From: Flavobacteriales bacterium
GTDB lineage: Bacteria; Bacteroidota; Bacteroidia; Flavobacteriales; BACL11
Length of the DNA stretch: 11,971 bases
Direction: 5' to 3'
Assembly: GCA_002724895.1 (NCBI GenBank)
Contig: PBQB01000105.1
Location: 1 to 11,971, forward strand
In this document: positions 1 through 8,600 of the stretch, piece by piece
How positions within the stretch are numbered: the first letter of the stretch is position 1
How the letters are laid out: the number at the start of each line of letters is the position of its first letter
Notes under the pieces: model-generated
The model's input: only the letters and a program-made list of their open reading frames with translations
What the model was told of the DNA's origin: nothing
Databases searched by the model: none
Position numbers and translations under genes: made by a program

Positions 1-62
1 CTCCTCCAAAGGAAGTTACTGCTCCAGTAAAGGAAAGTGGAGGAGCTCCTTTAGAGAGATAG
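1..62 (+). CDS. C-terminal tail of an unidentified protein (5' end outside window)
   Basis: An open frame enters from the left edge (first whole codon at 3-5) and stops at TAG 60-62. The 19 visible residues are rich in Pro, Ala, Lys, Glu and Gly, begin PPKEVTAPVK and end APLER, and look like a disordered, low-complexity C-terminal tail. Such tails occur on several Bacteroidota housekeeping proteins, and nothing here identifies which one. The codons run in frame to a stop that is followed 29 bp later by a convincing terminator hairpin, which supports this being the real end of a plus-strand gene. Family cannot be assigned from so short a fragment. Confidence 0.6.
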   Translation, partial: PPKEVTAPVKESGGAPLER

Positions 63-91
63 CATTTATATAAAATAAAATTATTACATAT

Positions 92-113
92 ACACCCTGC
101 ACAAGCGGGGTGT
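92..113 (+). terminator. Rho-independent terminator after the left-edge gene
   Basis: A perfect inverted repeat forms a 9-bp stem: ACACCCTGC (92-100) pairs with GCGGGGTGT (105-113), with one T-G wobble and a 4-base ACAA loop. It is the only GC-rich stretch in its surroundings and is followed by T-rich sequence (TATTATTT). It sits 29 bp past the TAG at 60-62 and 23 bp before the next gene's start, so it most likely ends the upstream transcript. The T tract is interrupted, so termination may be incomplete and some read-through into the aminotransferase gene is possible. Confidence 0.75.
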
Positions 114-136
114 TATTATTTAAAAAACTGTTTAAC

Positions 137-1333
137 ATGCCAAATATATCAAGTAAAGGAAATAATATGCCTGAATCTCCAATTCGGAAATTAGTTCCGT
201 TTGCTGAAATTGCAAAAAATAAGGGAAAAAAAATTTATCATTTAAATATAGGTCAGCCAGATATTGCTTCACCTAAAGTAGCAATAAAAGCTATAAATGA
301 TTATAATGACAATGTAGTTGAGTATTCACATTCTTCAGGATTATTAAGTTATAGGATTGGTTTGTCAAAATACTATAATAAGTTAGGTATAGATATTACC
401 CAAGATAACATAATGATAACTACAGGAGGTTCTGAAGCTTTACTTTTTGCACTTAATGCATGTTTGGATTCAGGAGATGAGATTATTATTCCTGAGCCAT
501 TTTATGCTAATTATAATGGTTTTGCTATTTCTGCAGGTGTTAAAGTTAAACCAATATCAACAAGTATTGAAAACAGTTTTTCTTTACCTCCAATTGAAAA
601 GTTTGAAGATTTAGTAAATGAGAAAACTAAAGCTATTTTAATTTGTAATCCAGGAAATCCAACAGGATATTTGTATACTAAAGAAGAATTAGAAATTTTA
701 AAAAAAATAGTTGTTAAACATGATTTATTTTTAATTGCAGACGAAGTATATAGAGAATTTACATACGATGGAAAAAATCATTATTCAATTTTAAATTTAG
801 ATGGAATCGATAATCATACTATAGTTATTGATTCAACTTCTAAAAGATATAGTATGTGTGGAATACGTATTGGCTGTATTGTTTCTAAAAATCTTAAGGT
901 TCTTTCAACAGTTTTAAAATTTGCACAAGCTAGACTATCTCCTCCTACTTTTGGTCAAGTTGCTGGAGAGGCAGCTCTTTCTACTCCTAATGAGTATTTT
1001 ATAGAAGTTATTAAAGAGTATGAACAAAGAAGAAACCTATTAGTAGAAAGATTAAATTCAATTGAAGGTGTTTTTTGTCCTAAACCTTCAGGTGCATTTT
1101 ATGTTATTGCTCGCTTACCTGTAGAAAATGCAGAACATTTTGCTCAGTGGTTACTAGAAGATTTTGATTTTCAAAATCAAACAATTATGGTGGCTCCAGC
1201 TAATGGGTTTTATTTCACCAAAAGTAGAGGTCTTAATCAAGTTAGAATAGCATATGTATTAAATAAAGAGTCTTTAAACAAGTCTATTGATTGCTTAGAG
1301 GAAGCCTTAAGACTATACTCTAATATCTTTTAA
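137..1333 (+). CDS. PLP-dependent class I aminotransferase (aspartate aminotransferase-like)
   Basis: A 398-residue fold-type I aminotransferase. It would transfer an amino group from an amino acid to a 2-oxo acid in the cytoplasm, using pyridoxal phosphate. Visible landmarks are GGSEA at 97-101 (cofactor phosphate region), NPGNPTG at 171-177, ADEVY at 201-205 (Asp202 would bind the pyridine nitrogen), the STSK motif with Schiff-base Lys236, and Arg370 in QVRIAYV, which should bind the substrate carboxylate. Length is normal for subgroup I. The start at 137 was chosen because the N-terminus MPNISSKGNNMPESPIRKL matches the usual beginning of Bacteroidota homologues as I recall them. The in-frame GTG at 110 lies inside the preceding terminator, and the ATG at 167 would cut conserved residues although AAAGGA precedes it. 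The gene converges on the NamZ gene. Exact substrate (aspartate or another amino acid) is not settled by sequence alone. Confidence 0.92.
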   Translation: MPNISSKGNNMPESPIRKLVPFAEIAKNKGKKIYHLNIGQPDIASPKVAIKAINDYNDNVVEYSHSSGLLSYRIGLSKYYNKLGIDITQDNIMITTGGSEALLFALNACLDSGDEIIIPEPFYANYNGFAISAGVKVKPISTSIENSFSLPPIEKFEDLVNEKTKAILICNPGNPTGYLYTKEELEILKKIVVKHDLFLIADEVYREFTYDGKNHYSILNLDGIDNHTIVIDSTSKRYSMCGIRIGCIVSKNLKVLSTVLKFAQARLSPPTFGQVAGEAALSTPNEYFIEVIKEYEQRRNLLVERLNSIEGVFCPKPSGAFYVIARLPVENAEHFAQWLLEDFDFQNQTIMVAPANGFYFTKSRGLNQVRIAYVLNKESLNKSIDCLEEALRLYSNIF

Positions 1334-1351
1334 TACAAGAGATATTTTTTT
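1322..1351 (+). terminator. Terminator hairpin spanning the end of the aminotransferase gene
   Basis: AATATCT (1322-1328) pairs with AGATATT (1340-1346), a perfect 7-bp stem with an 11-base loop that could close further through two extra pairs after one mismatch. The 3' arm runs directly into a stretch of seven T (1345-1351). The 5' arm lies in the last sense codons of the aminotransferase gene, and the 3' arm lies in antisense to the last codons of the NamZ gene. It can act only in the plus direction, since the minus-strand side has no T tract. The stem is AT-only apart from one C-G pair, so strength is moderate. Confidence 0.55.
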
Positions 1352-2469
1352 CTTATTTTTTTAAATTGGTTTAATCCAACTTTCCATGTTTCTTTTATCT
1401 CATTTGAATTTTTTCCTGAGATGATTTGCTTTCTTAATTTTTCAGTACCAGCAAGTTTGTCAAAGAAGCTGTTGAAAAAATTCTCTTTGTTACTTGTTTG
1501 ATTATATGCTTTTATAAGCCAATCTAAATTTATTTTACTTAAAAATGAATGGTTTTCTAAATTTACACCATAACAAGTTTTATTTTCATGTTTTGGATAT
1601 TTACTGCCAGGACCACTTTTTGGAATAAAAGAATAACTGTAGTGTATTAATTGAGGAGATCCAAAATGTTGAAAAGGTTTCTCGGTCCCTCTCCCAATAC
1701 TAACATTTGTACCTTCAAATAAACACAAGCTTGGATAAAGGTTTATAGATTTACTATTTGGTAAATTTGGTGAAGGCTTAACTGATAATTTATAAGCAAT
1801 TTTTCTATTGTAGTTTAACATTTTAATTATTGTTAAATCACATTTTTCTTTAATCCACTTTTCTCCAACTATCATTGTAGCATATTCTCCAATAGTCATT
1901 CCATGAACAATCGGTACTTTATGCATACCAACAAATGATTTATAACTGTCCTCAAGAATAGGACCATCAATATAATGACCGTTAGGATTAGGTCTGTCTA
2001 AAATAATTACTTTTTTTTTCTCTTCTGAAGCTGCTTCAAGCACATAGTGCATAGTTGAAATATATGTGTAAAAACGAGCTCCAACATCTTGAATATCAAA
2101 GATTATGATATCGATATTTTTTAATTGACTTTTTTTTGGTTTTTTATTTTTGCCATATAGAGATATAATACCAATTCCTGTTTTTTTATCAATTTCATTA
2201 TTAATTTTTTCCCCAGCATCTCTTTTACCTCTAAAGCCATGTTCTGGTGAAAAAACTTTTACAATATTTATATTATGCTTTAACAAGCTGTCTACTAAAT
2301 GAGTTTGTTTAATTAAAGATGTATGATTTCCTACAATAGCAACATTTTTATTCTTTAATAAAGGTAAGTATAACTGTGTTCTATCTGCACCAACAATTAA
2401 ATTTTCAGCACAAATACTAAAATTATACAGTAGAATAAATATAAAAATAATTTGTTTTATTTTAGCCAT
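1330..2469 (-). CDS. namZ: Exported NamZ-type exo-beta-N-acetylmuramidase (DUF1343)
   Basis: A 379-residue DUF1343 protein. The family includes Bacillus NamZ, which removes N-acetylmuramic acid from the non-reducing end of peptidoglycan fragments. A signal peptide is clear: KIK followed by a hydrophobic stretch at about 6-19, with likely cleavage after Ala21 (ICA-EN). The Cys at 20 lacks a proper lipobox, so it is probably periplasmic rather than a lipoprotein. Conserved blocks are SPEHG at 74-78 (probably contributing the catalytic Glu), DIQDVGARFYTY at 125-136, LDRPNPNG at 157-164, PSPNLPN at 232-238 and GTNVSIGRGTEKPF at 253-266. ATG at 2469 was chosen because it places the signal peptide at the N-terminus; the longer frame from 2544 would add 25 residues antisense to the permease gene. 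The stop shares TTAA with the converging aminotransferase gene. Role in peptidoglycan recycling is inferred from the family. Confidence 0.88.
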   Translation of the reverse strand: MAKIKQIIFIFILLYNFSICAENLIVGADRTQLYLPLLKNKNVAIVGNHTSLIKQTHLVDSLLKHNINIVKVFSPEHGFRGKRDAGEKINNEIDKKTGIGIISLYGKNKKPKKSQLKNIDIIIFDIQDVGARFYTYISTMHYVLEAASEEKKKVIILDRPNPNGHYIDGPILEDSYKSFVGMHKVPIVHGMTIGEYATMIVGEKWIKEKCDLTIIKMLNYNRKIAYKLSVKPSPNLPNSKSINLYPSLCLFEGTNVSIGRGTEKPFQHFGSPQLIHYSYSFIPKSGPGSKYPKHENKTCYGVNLENHSFLSKINLDWLIKAYNQTSNKENFFNSFFDKLAGTEKLRKQIISGKNSNEIKETWKVGLNQFKKIRKKYLLY

Positions 2470-2472
2470 TAT

Positions 2473-3696
2473 ATGAGTTTTGAATATTTTATTGCAAACA
2501 AAATATTTTCTACAAAGAAAAAGAATAATAGTTATACTAGACATATATTATTAATAGCAATTTTTTCGATTGCACTATCAATATCTATAATGTTACTTTC
2601 TGTGATGATTTTAAATGGCTTTAAAATTGATATTACAAATAAAATATCTGGATTTAGTGGACATATAAATATAACTAGTTTTTCAGATAACAATTCTTTT
2701 GAAAGTGAGCCTATTTTTGTAAGTGATGAATTATATAATTCAATTTTAAAAAATAAAGAAGTTAGTCAAATTAATGTTTATGCAAACAAATCAGGACTAG
2801 TAAAAACTAATGATGAGATTTTAGGAGTAATTGTCAAGGGTATATCATCTGATTTTGATTGGGATTTTTTTAAAAAACATTTATTAAAGGGTAAAGTTTT
2901 AAGTATTAATGATAGTATCAAAAACAATTCTGTTTTAATTTCTCATGAAATCTCAAATAAACTTCAGTTAAACGTAGGAGATAAATTAATAATTTATTTT
3001 ATTGATAAGCAGGTTAAAGTTAGAAAAATGACAATTTGTGGCATTTATGATACAGGATTAAAAGATTTTGATGAAATGTATATAGTCGCAGATATAAAAC
3101 ATATTAAATCCCTTAACGCATGGCAAAGTAGTCATGTTGGTGGTTTAGAAATAAGTATTGATAATTTTTCAAAATTAGATGTAATCGCAAATAAGATATA
3201 TAATCAAATTGATTATAATTATAACGCTACTAGTATTAAAGAAAAATATCCTCAATTATTTGATTGGTTAAATTTACAAGATGTAAATGTAAAGGTAATT
3301 TTATTCATAATTTTTATTGTTGCATTAATAAATATGATAACTATTTTATTAATATTAGTAATTGATAAAACTAGATTAATAGGAATACTAAAAGCACTTG
3401 GAACACAAAATTTTAGTATTAGAAAAGTTTTTTTGTACTTAACATTAAACTTAATCCTTAAAGGATTGTTAATCGGAAATTTATTTGTTTTTTTAATTGC
3501 ATTTCTTCAAAAAAAATATTCATTTATAAGTTTAAATCCTGAAATATATTATATGAGCTCAGTTCCAATAGATTTTAATTTTACACATATTTTGCTCTTA
3601 AATTTCTTGACATTTATAATTTCTATCTTAGTTGTATACATACCATCTTTTGTTATTACCAAAATCAATACAATAAAAGCAATTAGCTTTGAGTAA
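2473..3696 (+). CDS. LolC/LolE-like ABC transporter permease (FtsX/MacB family)
   Basis: A 407-residue inner-membrane permease with the standard four-helix FtsX topology: TM1 at about 25-48, a large periplasmic MacB-like core domain at about 50-270, then TM2 at about 273-297, TM3 at about 320-346 and TM4 at about 371-395. RLIGILKALG at 301-310 after TM2 is the cytoplasmic coupling segment typical of lipoprotein-releasing permeases, and the tail INTIKAISFE resembles the usual LolC/E ending. With a LolD-like ATPase, not present in this window, it would extract lipoproteins from the inner membrane for transfer to the outer membrane. ATG 2473 was chosen because MSFEYFIANKIF matches the family N-terminus; the frame extends to TTG 2452, which lies antisense to the NamZ signal peptide. 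Start codons of this gene and NamZ are 3 bp apart, on opposite strands. Substrate is inferred from family only. Confidence 0.85.
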   Translation: MSFEYFIANKIFSTKKKNNSYTRHILLIAIFSIALSISIMLLSVMILNGFKIDITNKISGFSGHINITSFSDNNSFESEPIFVSDELYNSILKNKEVSQINVYANKSGLVKTNDEILGVIVKGISSDFDWDFFKKHLLKGKVLSINDSIKNNSVLISHEISNKLQLNVGDKLIIYFIDKQVKVRKMTICGIYDTGLKDFDEMYIVADIKHIKSLNAWQSSHVGGLEISIDNFSKLDVIANKIYNQIDYNYNATSIKEKYPQLFDWLNLQDVNVKVILFIIFIVALINMITILLILVIDKTRLIGILKALGTQNFSIRKVFLYLTLNLILKGLLIGNLFVFLIAFLQKKYSFISLNPEIYYMSSVPIDFNFTHILLLNFLTFIISILVVYIPSFVITKINTIKAISFE

Positions 3697-3702
3697 AATT
3701 GA

Positions 3703-3710
3703 TAATTTTG
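3703..3710 (+). promoter_or_regulatory. Candidate -7 promoter box before the CBS-type gene
   Basis: TAATTTTG matches the Bacteroidota -7 consensus TAnnTTTG exactly and ends 16 bp before the ATG at 3727. I find no TTTG at the expected 17-23 bp upstream spacing: the nearest (3688-3691) is only 11 bp away. In such AT-rich DNA the match could be chance, so the gene may instead be read through from the permease 30 bp upstream. Confidence 0.3.
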
Positions 3711-3726
3711 ACTTTTAATTTTTAAA

Positions 3727-4701
3727 ATGGAATATTATAATCATATTTTAGATACTATTGGTAATACACCTTTAATTAAAGTTGGTAAAATCATAGATTC
3801 AAACGCTTTGATATTAGTAAAGGTTGAAAGTTTTAATCCTGGTCATTCCACAAAAGACCGAATGGCTTTGAAAATGATAGAAGACGCTGAAGAAAGAGGT
3901 GTTATAAAGCCAGGGGCAACAATAATTGAAGGAACTTCAGGAAATACAGGTATGGGTCTAGCTCTTGTATGTATTGAAAGAGGCTACAAGCTTATATGTA
4001 CAATTTCAGATAAGCAGTCTAAAGAAAAGATAGATATATTAAAAGCTATGGGAGCTAAAGTAGTTATATGTCCAACTAATGTTCCTCCTGATCATCCTGA
4101 TTCTTATTACTCTGTTGCTAAAAGATTGAATAAAGAGATTTCAAATTCATTTTATCCTAATCAATATGATAATTTATCTAATCGTTTAGCCCACTATGAA
4201 TCAACAGGACCAGAAATTTGGAAACAAACAGATGGAAAAGTAACTCATTTTGTTGTTGGTGTTGGAACTGGAGGAACTATTTCAGGTGTTGGAAAATATT
4301 TAAAAGAAATGAATAAAGAGATTAAAATCTGGGGTGTTGATGCTTACGGATCAGTCTACAAAAAATATCATGAAACTGGAATTTTTGATGATAAAGAGAT
4401 TTATCCATATGTAACGGAGGGTATTGGAGAAGACATTATTGCAAAGAATGTAGATTTTGATTTAATAGACCATTTTGAGAAAGTGACTGATAAACAAGGA
4501 GCAATTTTTTCTAGGCGACTAGCAAAAGAAGAAGGAATATTTGCAGGTTATTCATGTGGTAGTGCTTTGGCAGCTGTAAATCAGCTAAAACATAAGCTTA
4601 GCAAAAACGATGTCGTAGTAGTTCTTTTACATGATCATGGAAGTAGATATGTTGGGAAAGTATTTAATGACGATTGGATGAAAGATAAAAATTTCTTATA
4701 G
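3727..4701 (+). CDS. Cystathionine beta-synthase-type PLP enzyme, catalytic core only
   Basis: A 324-residue fold-type II PLP enzyme of the cysteine synthase/CBS family. It would carry out beta-replacement on serine or O-acetylserine, giving cystathionine or cysteine. Landmarks are STKDR at 41-45 with Schiff-base Lys43, EGTSGNTG at 68-75 (substrate carboxylate loop), GVGTGGTISG near 178-187 (phosphate cup) and GYSCGSA near 274-280. Features favouring CBS over CysK/CysM are the PTNVPPDHPDSYYSVAKRL segment after the AMGAKV motif and a C-terminus (FNDDWMKDKNFL) that resembles the end of the animal CBS core. It lacks the N-terminal haem-binding extension and the C-terminal Bateman (CBS-pair) regulatory domains of the animal enzyme. 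No partner cystathionine lyase is in the window. It lies 30 bp after the permease and only 6 bp before the DUF1571 gene. Precise substrate is uncertain. Confidence 0.85.
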   Translation: MEYYNHILDTIGNTPLIKVGKIIDSNALILVKVESFNPGHSTKDRMALKMIEDAEERGVIKPGATIIEGTSGNTGMGLALVCIERGYKLICTISDKQSKEKIDILKAMGAKVVICPTNVPPDHPDSYYSVAKRLNKEISNSFYPNQYDNLSNRLAHYESTGPEIWKQTDGKVTHFVVGVGTGGTISGVGKYLKEMNKEIKIWGVDAYGSVYKKYHETGIFDDKEIYPYVTEGIGEDIIAKNVDFDLIDHFEKVTDKQGAIFSRRLAKEEGIFAGYSCGSALAAVNQLKHKLSKNDVVVVLLHDHGSRYVGKVFNDDWMKDKNFL

Positions 4702-4707
4702 CTTTCT

Positions 4708-5532
4708 ATGCGTATTTTTCTTTTTTTCTTAATTTGTAATTCTGGAATACTTTTTGCTCAGAATGAGATAATATTACTAGATCATATGATTAATACTATA
4801 TCTCAAGTCTCATCATTAGAATATGAATTACATTCAAAAGAATTAATCGATGACAAGTTAATTTATTCAATATCAAAGGTTAAATTGAGAAAAAGTCCAT
4901 TTAGTATATACTGTTATATGTTACATCCAAGAAAGGGTATTGAGATTTTATTAAATGGTAAACATAATGATGCTTTAGTTAAACCAAATTCTTTTCCATA
5001 TTTTAATTTAAAACTTAGTCCTTATGGAAAATTGATGCGTAATAAACAACATCATACTATCATTGATTCAGGATTTGACAATATAAAAAATATTTTATTG
5101 TCTGCTATAGATAGTATAAAGTTAAACCCAAAAGCTTATATTTCCAATTTAGGAATAAAACAGAAAAATAATATTTATTTCAATGTGTTAAAAATTACAA
5201 ACCCAAATTTTAAGTATTATAAGTATGTAGTTAAAGATAATGAAACAATTGATGATATTGCAAAAAGAAATCATCTGTGTGTTTATCTAATTAATCAAAA
5301 AAATAAAATTAGTTTTTTTGATAAAATAAATAAAGGTGATATTATTTATCTTCCATCCTCATATGCAGAATCTTTTGAAATTTGGATTGATTTAGATACA
5401 AATCTTCCACTTATTCAAAAAGTTTTTATAAATGATAATTTATTTGAGTATTATGAGTTTAAAAACATTATTGTTAATAAAATTTTTGATGAAAATGAAT
5501 TTTTAGAAAGCAATAAGTTTTATGGATTCTAA
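4708..5532 (+). CDS. Exported DUF1571-family protein with LysM domain
   Basis: A 274-residue secreted protein. The N-terminal hydrophobic segment (3-17) ends in LFAQ/NE, a clear signal peptidase I site near residue 18. The body at about 20-165 matches the DUF1571 family as I recognise it (LRKSPFSIYCYMLHPRKGIEILLNG-like segment at 60-84, FPYFNLKLSPYGKLMR at 96-111, QHHTI at 114-118). A LysM-like peptidoglycan-binding motif follows at about 172-216 (YVVKDNETIDDIAKRN, then KGDIIYLPSSYA), and the family fold resumes to the end (IDLDTNLPLIQKV at 227-239). It probably sits in the periplasm attached to peptidoglycan; its biochemical role is unknown. ATG 4708 is 6 bp past the CBS-type stop, which suggests co-transcription. 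The CBS-type enzyme gives no functional hint, but the LolC/E-like permease one gene further upstream is also an envelope protein. Confidence 0.8.
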   Translation: MRIFLFFLICNSGILFAQNEIILLDHMINTISQVSSLEYELHSKELIDDKLIYSISKVKLRKSPFSIYCYMLHPRKGIEILLNGKHNDALVKPNSFPYFNLKLSPYGKLMRNKQHHTIIDSGFDNIKNILLSAIDSIKLNPKAYISNLGIKQKNNIYFNVLKITNPNFKYYKYVVKDNETIDDIAKRNHLCVYLINQKNKISFFDKINKGDIIYLPSSYAESFEIWIDLDTNLPLIQKVFINDNLFEYYEFKNIIVNKIFDENEFLESNKFYGF

Positions 5533-5605
5533 TTGTTTGTATTTTAAAGTTATTAACTTATTAATAATTCTATATGATTTTCTTTTTATGATTTTTTAGT
5601 TTTTC

Positions 5606-5613
5606 TAAATTTG
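5606..5613 (+). promoter_or_regulatory. Candidate -7 promoter box for dnaE
   Basis: The 100-bp gap between the DUF1571 gene and dnaE (5533-5632) is almost wholly A/T and holds no reading frame. TAAATTTG at 5606-5613 fits the Bacteroidota -7 pattern TAnnTTTG and would put a transcription start about 13 bp before the ATG at 5633. A TTTG at the matching -33 distance is absent. An AT-only inverted repeat at 5550-5567 could form a weak hairpin but has no T tract immediately after it. No Shine-Dalgarno precedes the dnaE ATG. Confidence 0.3.
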
Positions 5614-5632
5614 GTTTCAAAATAGTGAATAA

Positions 5633-8600
5633 ATGTTTTTGATCTTTGATACTGAGACTACAGGTTTACCAAAAAAATGGAATGCTCCATTAACTGATTT
5701 TGATAATTGGCCAAGAATGGTGCAAATTGCATGGCAAATTCATGACATAAATGGAGAATTAATAAAAGTTGAAAATTATATAGTAAAGCCTGAAAATTAT
5801 AATATACCTTTCAATGCAACAAAGATTCATGGAATTTCAACTGAATTAGCGAATGAAAAAGGAGTTTCATTATTAGAAGTCTTAAGTAAGTTTGTTGATG
5901 ATGTAAATAATTCAAGTTTTATTATTGGTCATAATATAAGTTTTGATAATAATATTGTTGGTTGTGAGTTGTTAAGAAAAAATTTAGAAAATATTTTAGT
6001 AAACTGTGCTTGCATTGATACTAAAGAAGAATCAACAAATTATTGTAAAATACCAGGTTCAAGAAAGGGTAAATATAAATGGCCAACTTTAACAGAATTA
6101 TATTATAAACTTTTTAATGATAAATTTGATGAAGCCCATAATGCAGCAGCAGATGTAGAGGCTACTGCTAGATGTTTTTTAGAGTTAATTAGGAAAGAAG
6201 TTATTCCTTTTTCAAAAGTTGGTTTTAATCAATCAGATTTTACACATTTTAAAAAATTAAATAATAAACCTTTTGAGCTAATTGGTTTAAATGTAAAACC
6301 ATATTTAGATGATGAAACAACTAGCCCTGACCTTAGCCCAAAAAATGATTCGATTGCTAAGATTTCTATAGATTCTCCCTTTTCTCATTTACGAAATCAT
6401 TCTCAACATTCTATTTTACAATCTACATTAAGTATTAACTCATTAGTTGATAATGCAGTTAATGAAAAAATGCCCGCTGTTGGATTAACAGACCACACTA
6501 ATATGTATGGTGTGTTTAATTTTATTGAAAAGATAATATCTCATCCAATTAATAAAAATAAAGAGTATAGTGATTTTAAACTCAAGCCTATCATTGGATG
6601 TGAATTAAATTTATGTGCAAATCATTTAGATAAAAGCAAACAAGATAATGGTTCTCAAATACCTTTTCTATGTAAAAATAAAATAGGTTTTTATAATCTT
6701 TCTAAGCTTTCCTCAAAAGGATTCTTAGATGGTTTTTATTATGTGCCAAGAATAGATAAAGAACTATTATTAAATTATAAAGATGGTTTAATCGCTTTAA
6801 CAGGAGGTCTTTATGGATTAATTCCACAACTAATTTTAAATGTTGGTGAATCACAAGCTGAAGAGGAATTTAAGTGGTGGGTTGAAAATTTTGGTGATGA
6901 TTTTTATGTTGAAATAAATAGGCATAATTTGGAAGAAGAAGCCTATATAAATAAGGTGTTATTAGATTTTGCTGATAAGTATAATGTGCAAATTATTGCT
7001 TCAAATAATGTTTATTATTTAACTAAAGAAGATGCAAAAGCTCATGATATTTTACTTTGTGTTAAAGATGGAGAAAAATTATCTACACCGATTGGAAAAG
7101 GAAGGAATTTTAGATATGGATTTCCAAATGAAGAGTTTTATTTTAAATCTCAAAATCAGATGAAAGAAATTTATTCTGATATTCCACAAGCAATTTATAA
7201 TATTAATAAACTTATTTCAAAAATTGAGATTTTTGATTTAAAAAGAGAAGTTTTACTTCCCAATTTTGAAATCCCTAGAAATTTTATTGATGATTTGGAA
7301 AATAATGATAAAAAATCACCTGAAAATTTATATTTACGCCATTTAACATACATTGGTGCAAAAGAAAGATATAATGAAATAACTGATGAAATTAAAGATC
7401 GAATTGAATTTGAATTACAAGTTATAAAAGATTCTGGTTATCCAGGATATTTTTTAATAGTTCAAGATTTTATTGCTCAAGCTAGAAAAATGAATGTTTC
7501 TGTAGGTCCTGGTAGAGGATCTGCAGCAGGTTCTGTTGTAGCTTATTGTATAAAGATAACTAATGTAGATCCAATAAAATATGATTTACTTTTTGAGCGT
7601 TTTTTAAATCCTGAAAGAATTTCACTTCCAGATATAGATATTGATTTTGATGATGAAGGAAGAAATCGAGTAATAGATTGGGTTGTTGATAAGTATGGAA
7701 AAGACAAAGTAGCACAAATTATTACTTATGGGACAATGGCAGCAAAGTCTTCAATTAGAGATACAGCAAGAGTTTTGGATTTACCACTAATTGAAGCTGA
7801 CAAGACTGCAAAGCTTATCCCAAATATGACTTCACTTGAAAAAATTTTTAATAAAGAAGAAAAAGAGTTAAAAAAAGATTTTAGAAATGATGATTTAAAT
7901 AATGTCAATAAACTCTTAGCATTATCTAAACAAAAAAATTTGACAGGAGAAACAATTATGTATGCTAGAAAGCTTGAAGGAAGTATTAGAAATGTTGGAA
8001 CTCATGCTTGTGGAATTATCATTACTCCTAAGCCATTAATTGATTTAATACCCATGTCTCATTCCAAAGATTCGGAATTAATGGTAACTCAGTTTGACAA
8101 TAATGTTGTTGAAAAAACTGGATTATTAAAAATGGACTTTTTAGGTTTACGTAACCTAACTATAATAAAGGATTGTATAAAAATTATTAATAAGTTACAT
8201 TTAAAAGAAATAGATATTGAAAATATTCCTTTAGACGATATAAAAACTTTTGAAATTTTTCAAAATGCTGAAACAACTGGAATTTTTCAATTTTCTTCTG
8301 ATGGAATGAAATCTCATCTTAAAAATTTAAAGCCAGATAATTTTAATGATTTAATAGCTATGAATGCTTTATACAGACCTGGCCCAATGGAATATATTCC
8401 AAACTATATTAAGCGGAAGCATGGAAATGAAGTTATAGAATATGATTTGCCTGAAATGGAGGAGTATCTTTCTTCAACATATGGAATTACAGTTTATCAA
8501 GAACAAGTGATGTTGCTATCTCAAAAACTAGCAGGTTTTTCAAAAGGGGATGCCGATATGTTAAGAAAAGGAATGGGTAAAAAAATAAAATCTGTCCTTG

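Noticed and set aside
110..136. Upstream GTG extension of the aminotransferase
   Set aside because: The GTG overlaps the terminator hairpin (92-113), and the added residues do not fit the family N-terminus.
2470..2544. N-terminal extension of NamZ
   Set aside because: It would bury the signal peptide 25 residues into the protein and is antisense to the permease start.
3695..3709. AAAATT/AATTTT hairpin after the permease gene
   Set aside because: Six AT-only pairs with a 3-base loop overlapping the stop codon are too weak to call a terminator, and the next gene follows in the same direction 30 bp later.
5550..5567. TTATTAA/TTAATAA inverted repeat between the DUF1571 gene and dnaE
   Set aside because: AT-only stem without an adjacent T tract in a spacer that is nearly all A/T; expected by chance.
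7726..7908. Minus-strand open frame of 60 codons inside dnaE
   Set aside because: It lies wholly antisense to the conserved polymerase core and shows no domain, start signal or independent support.
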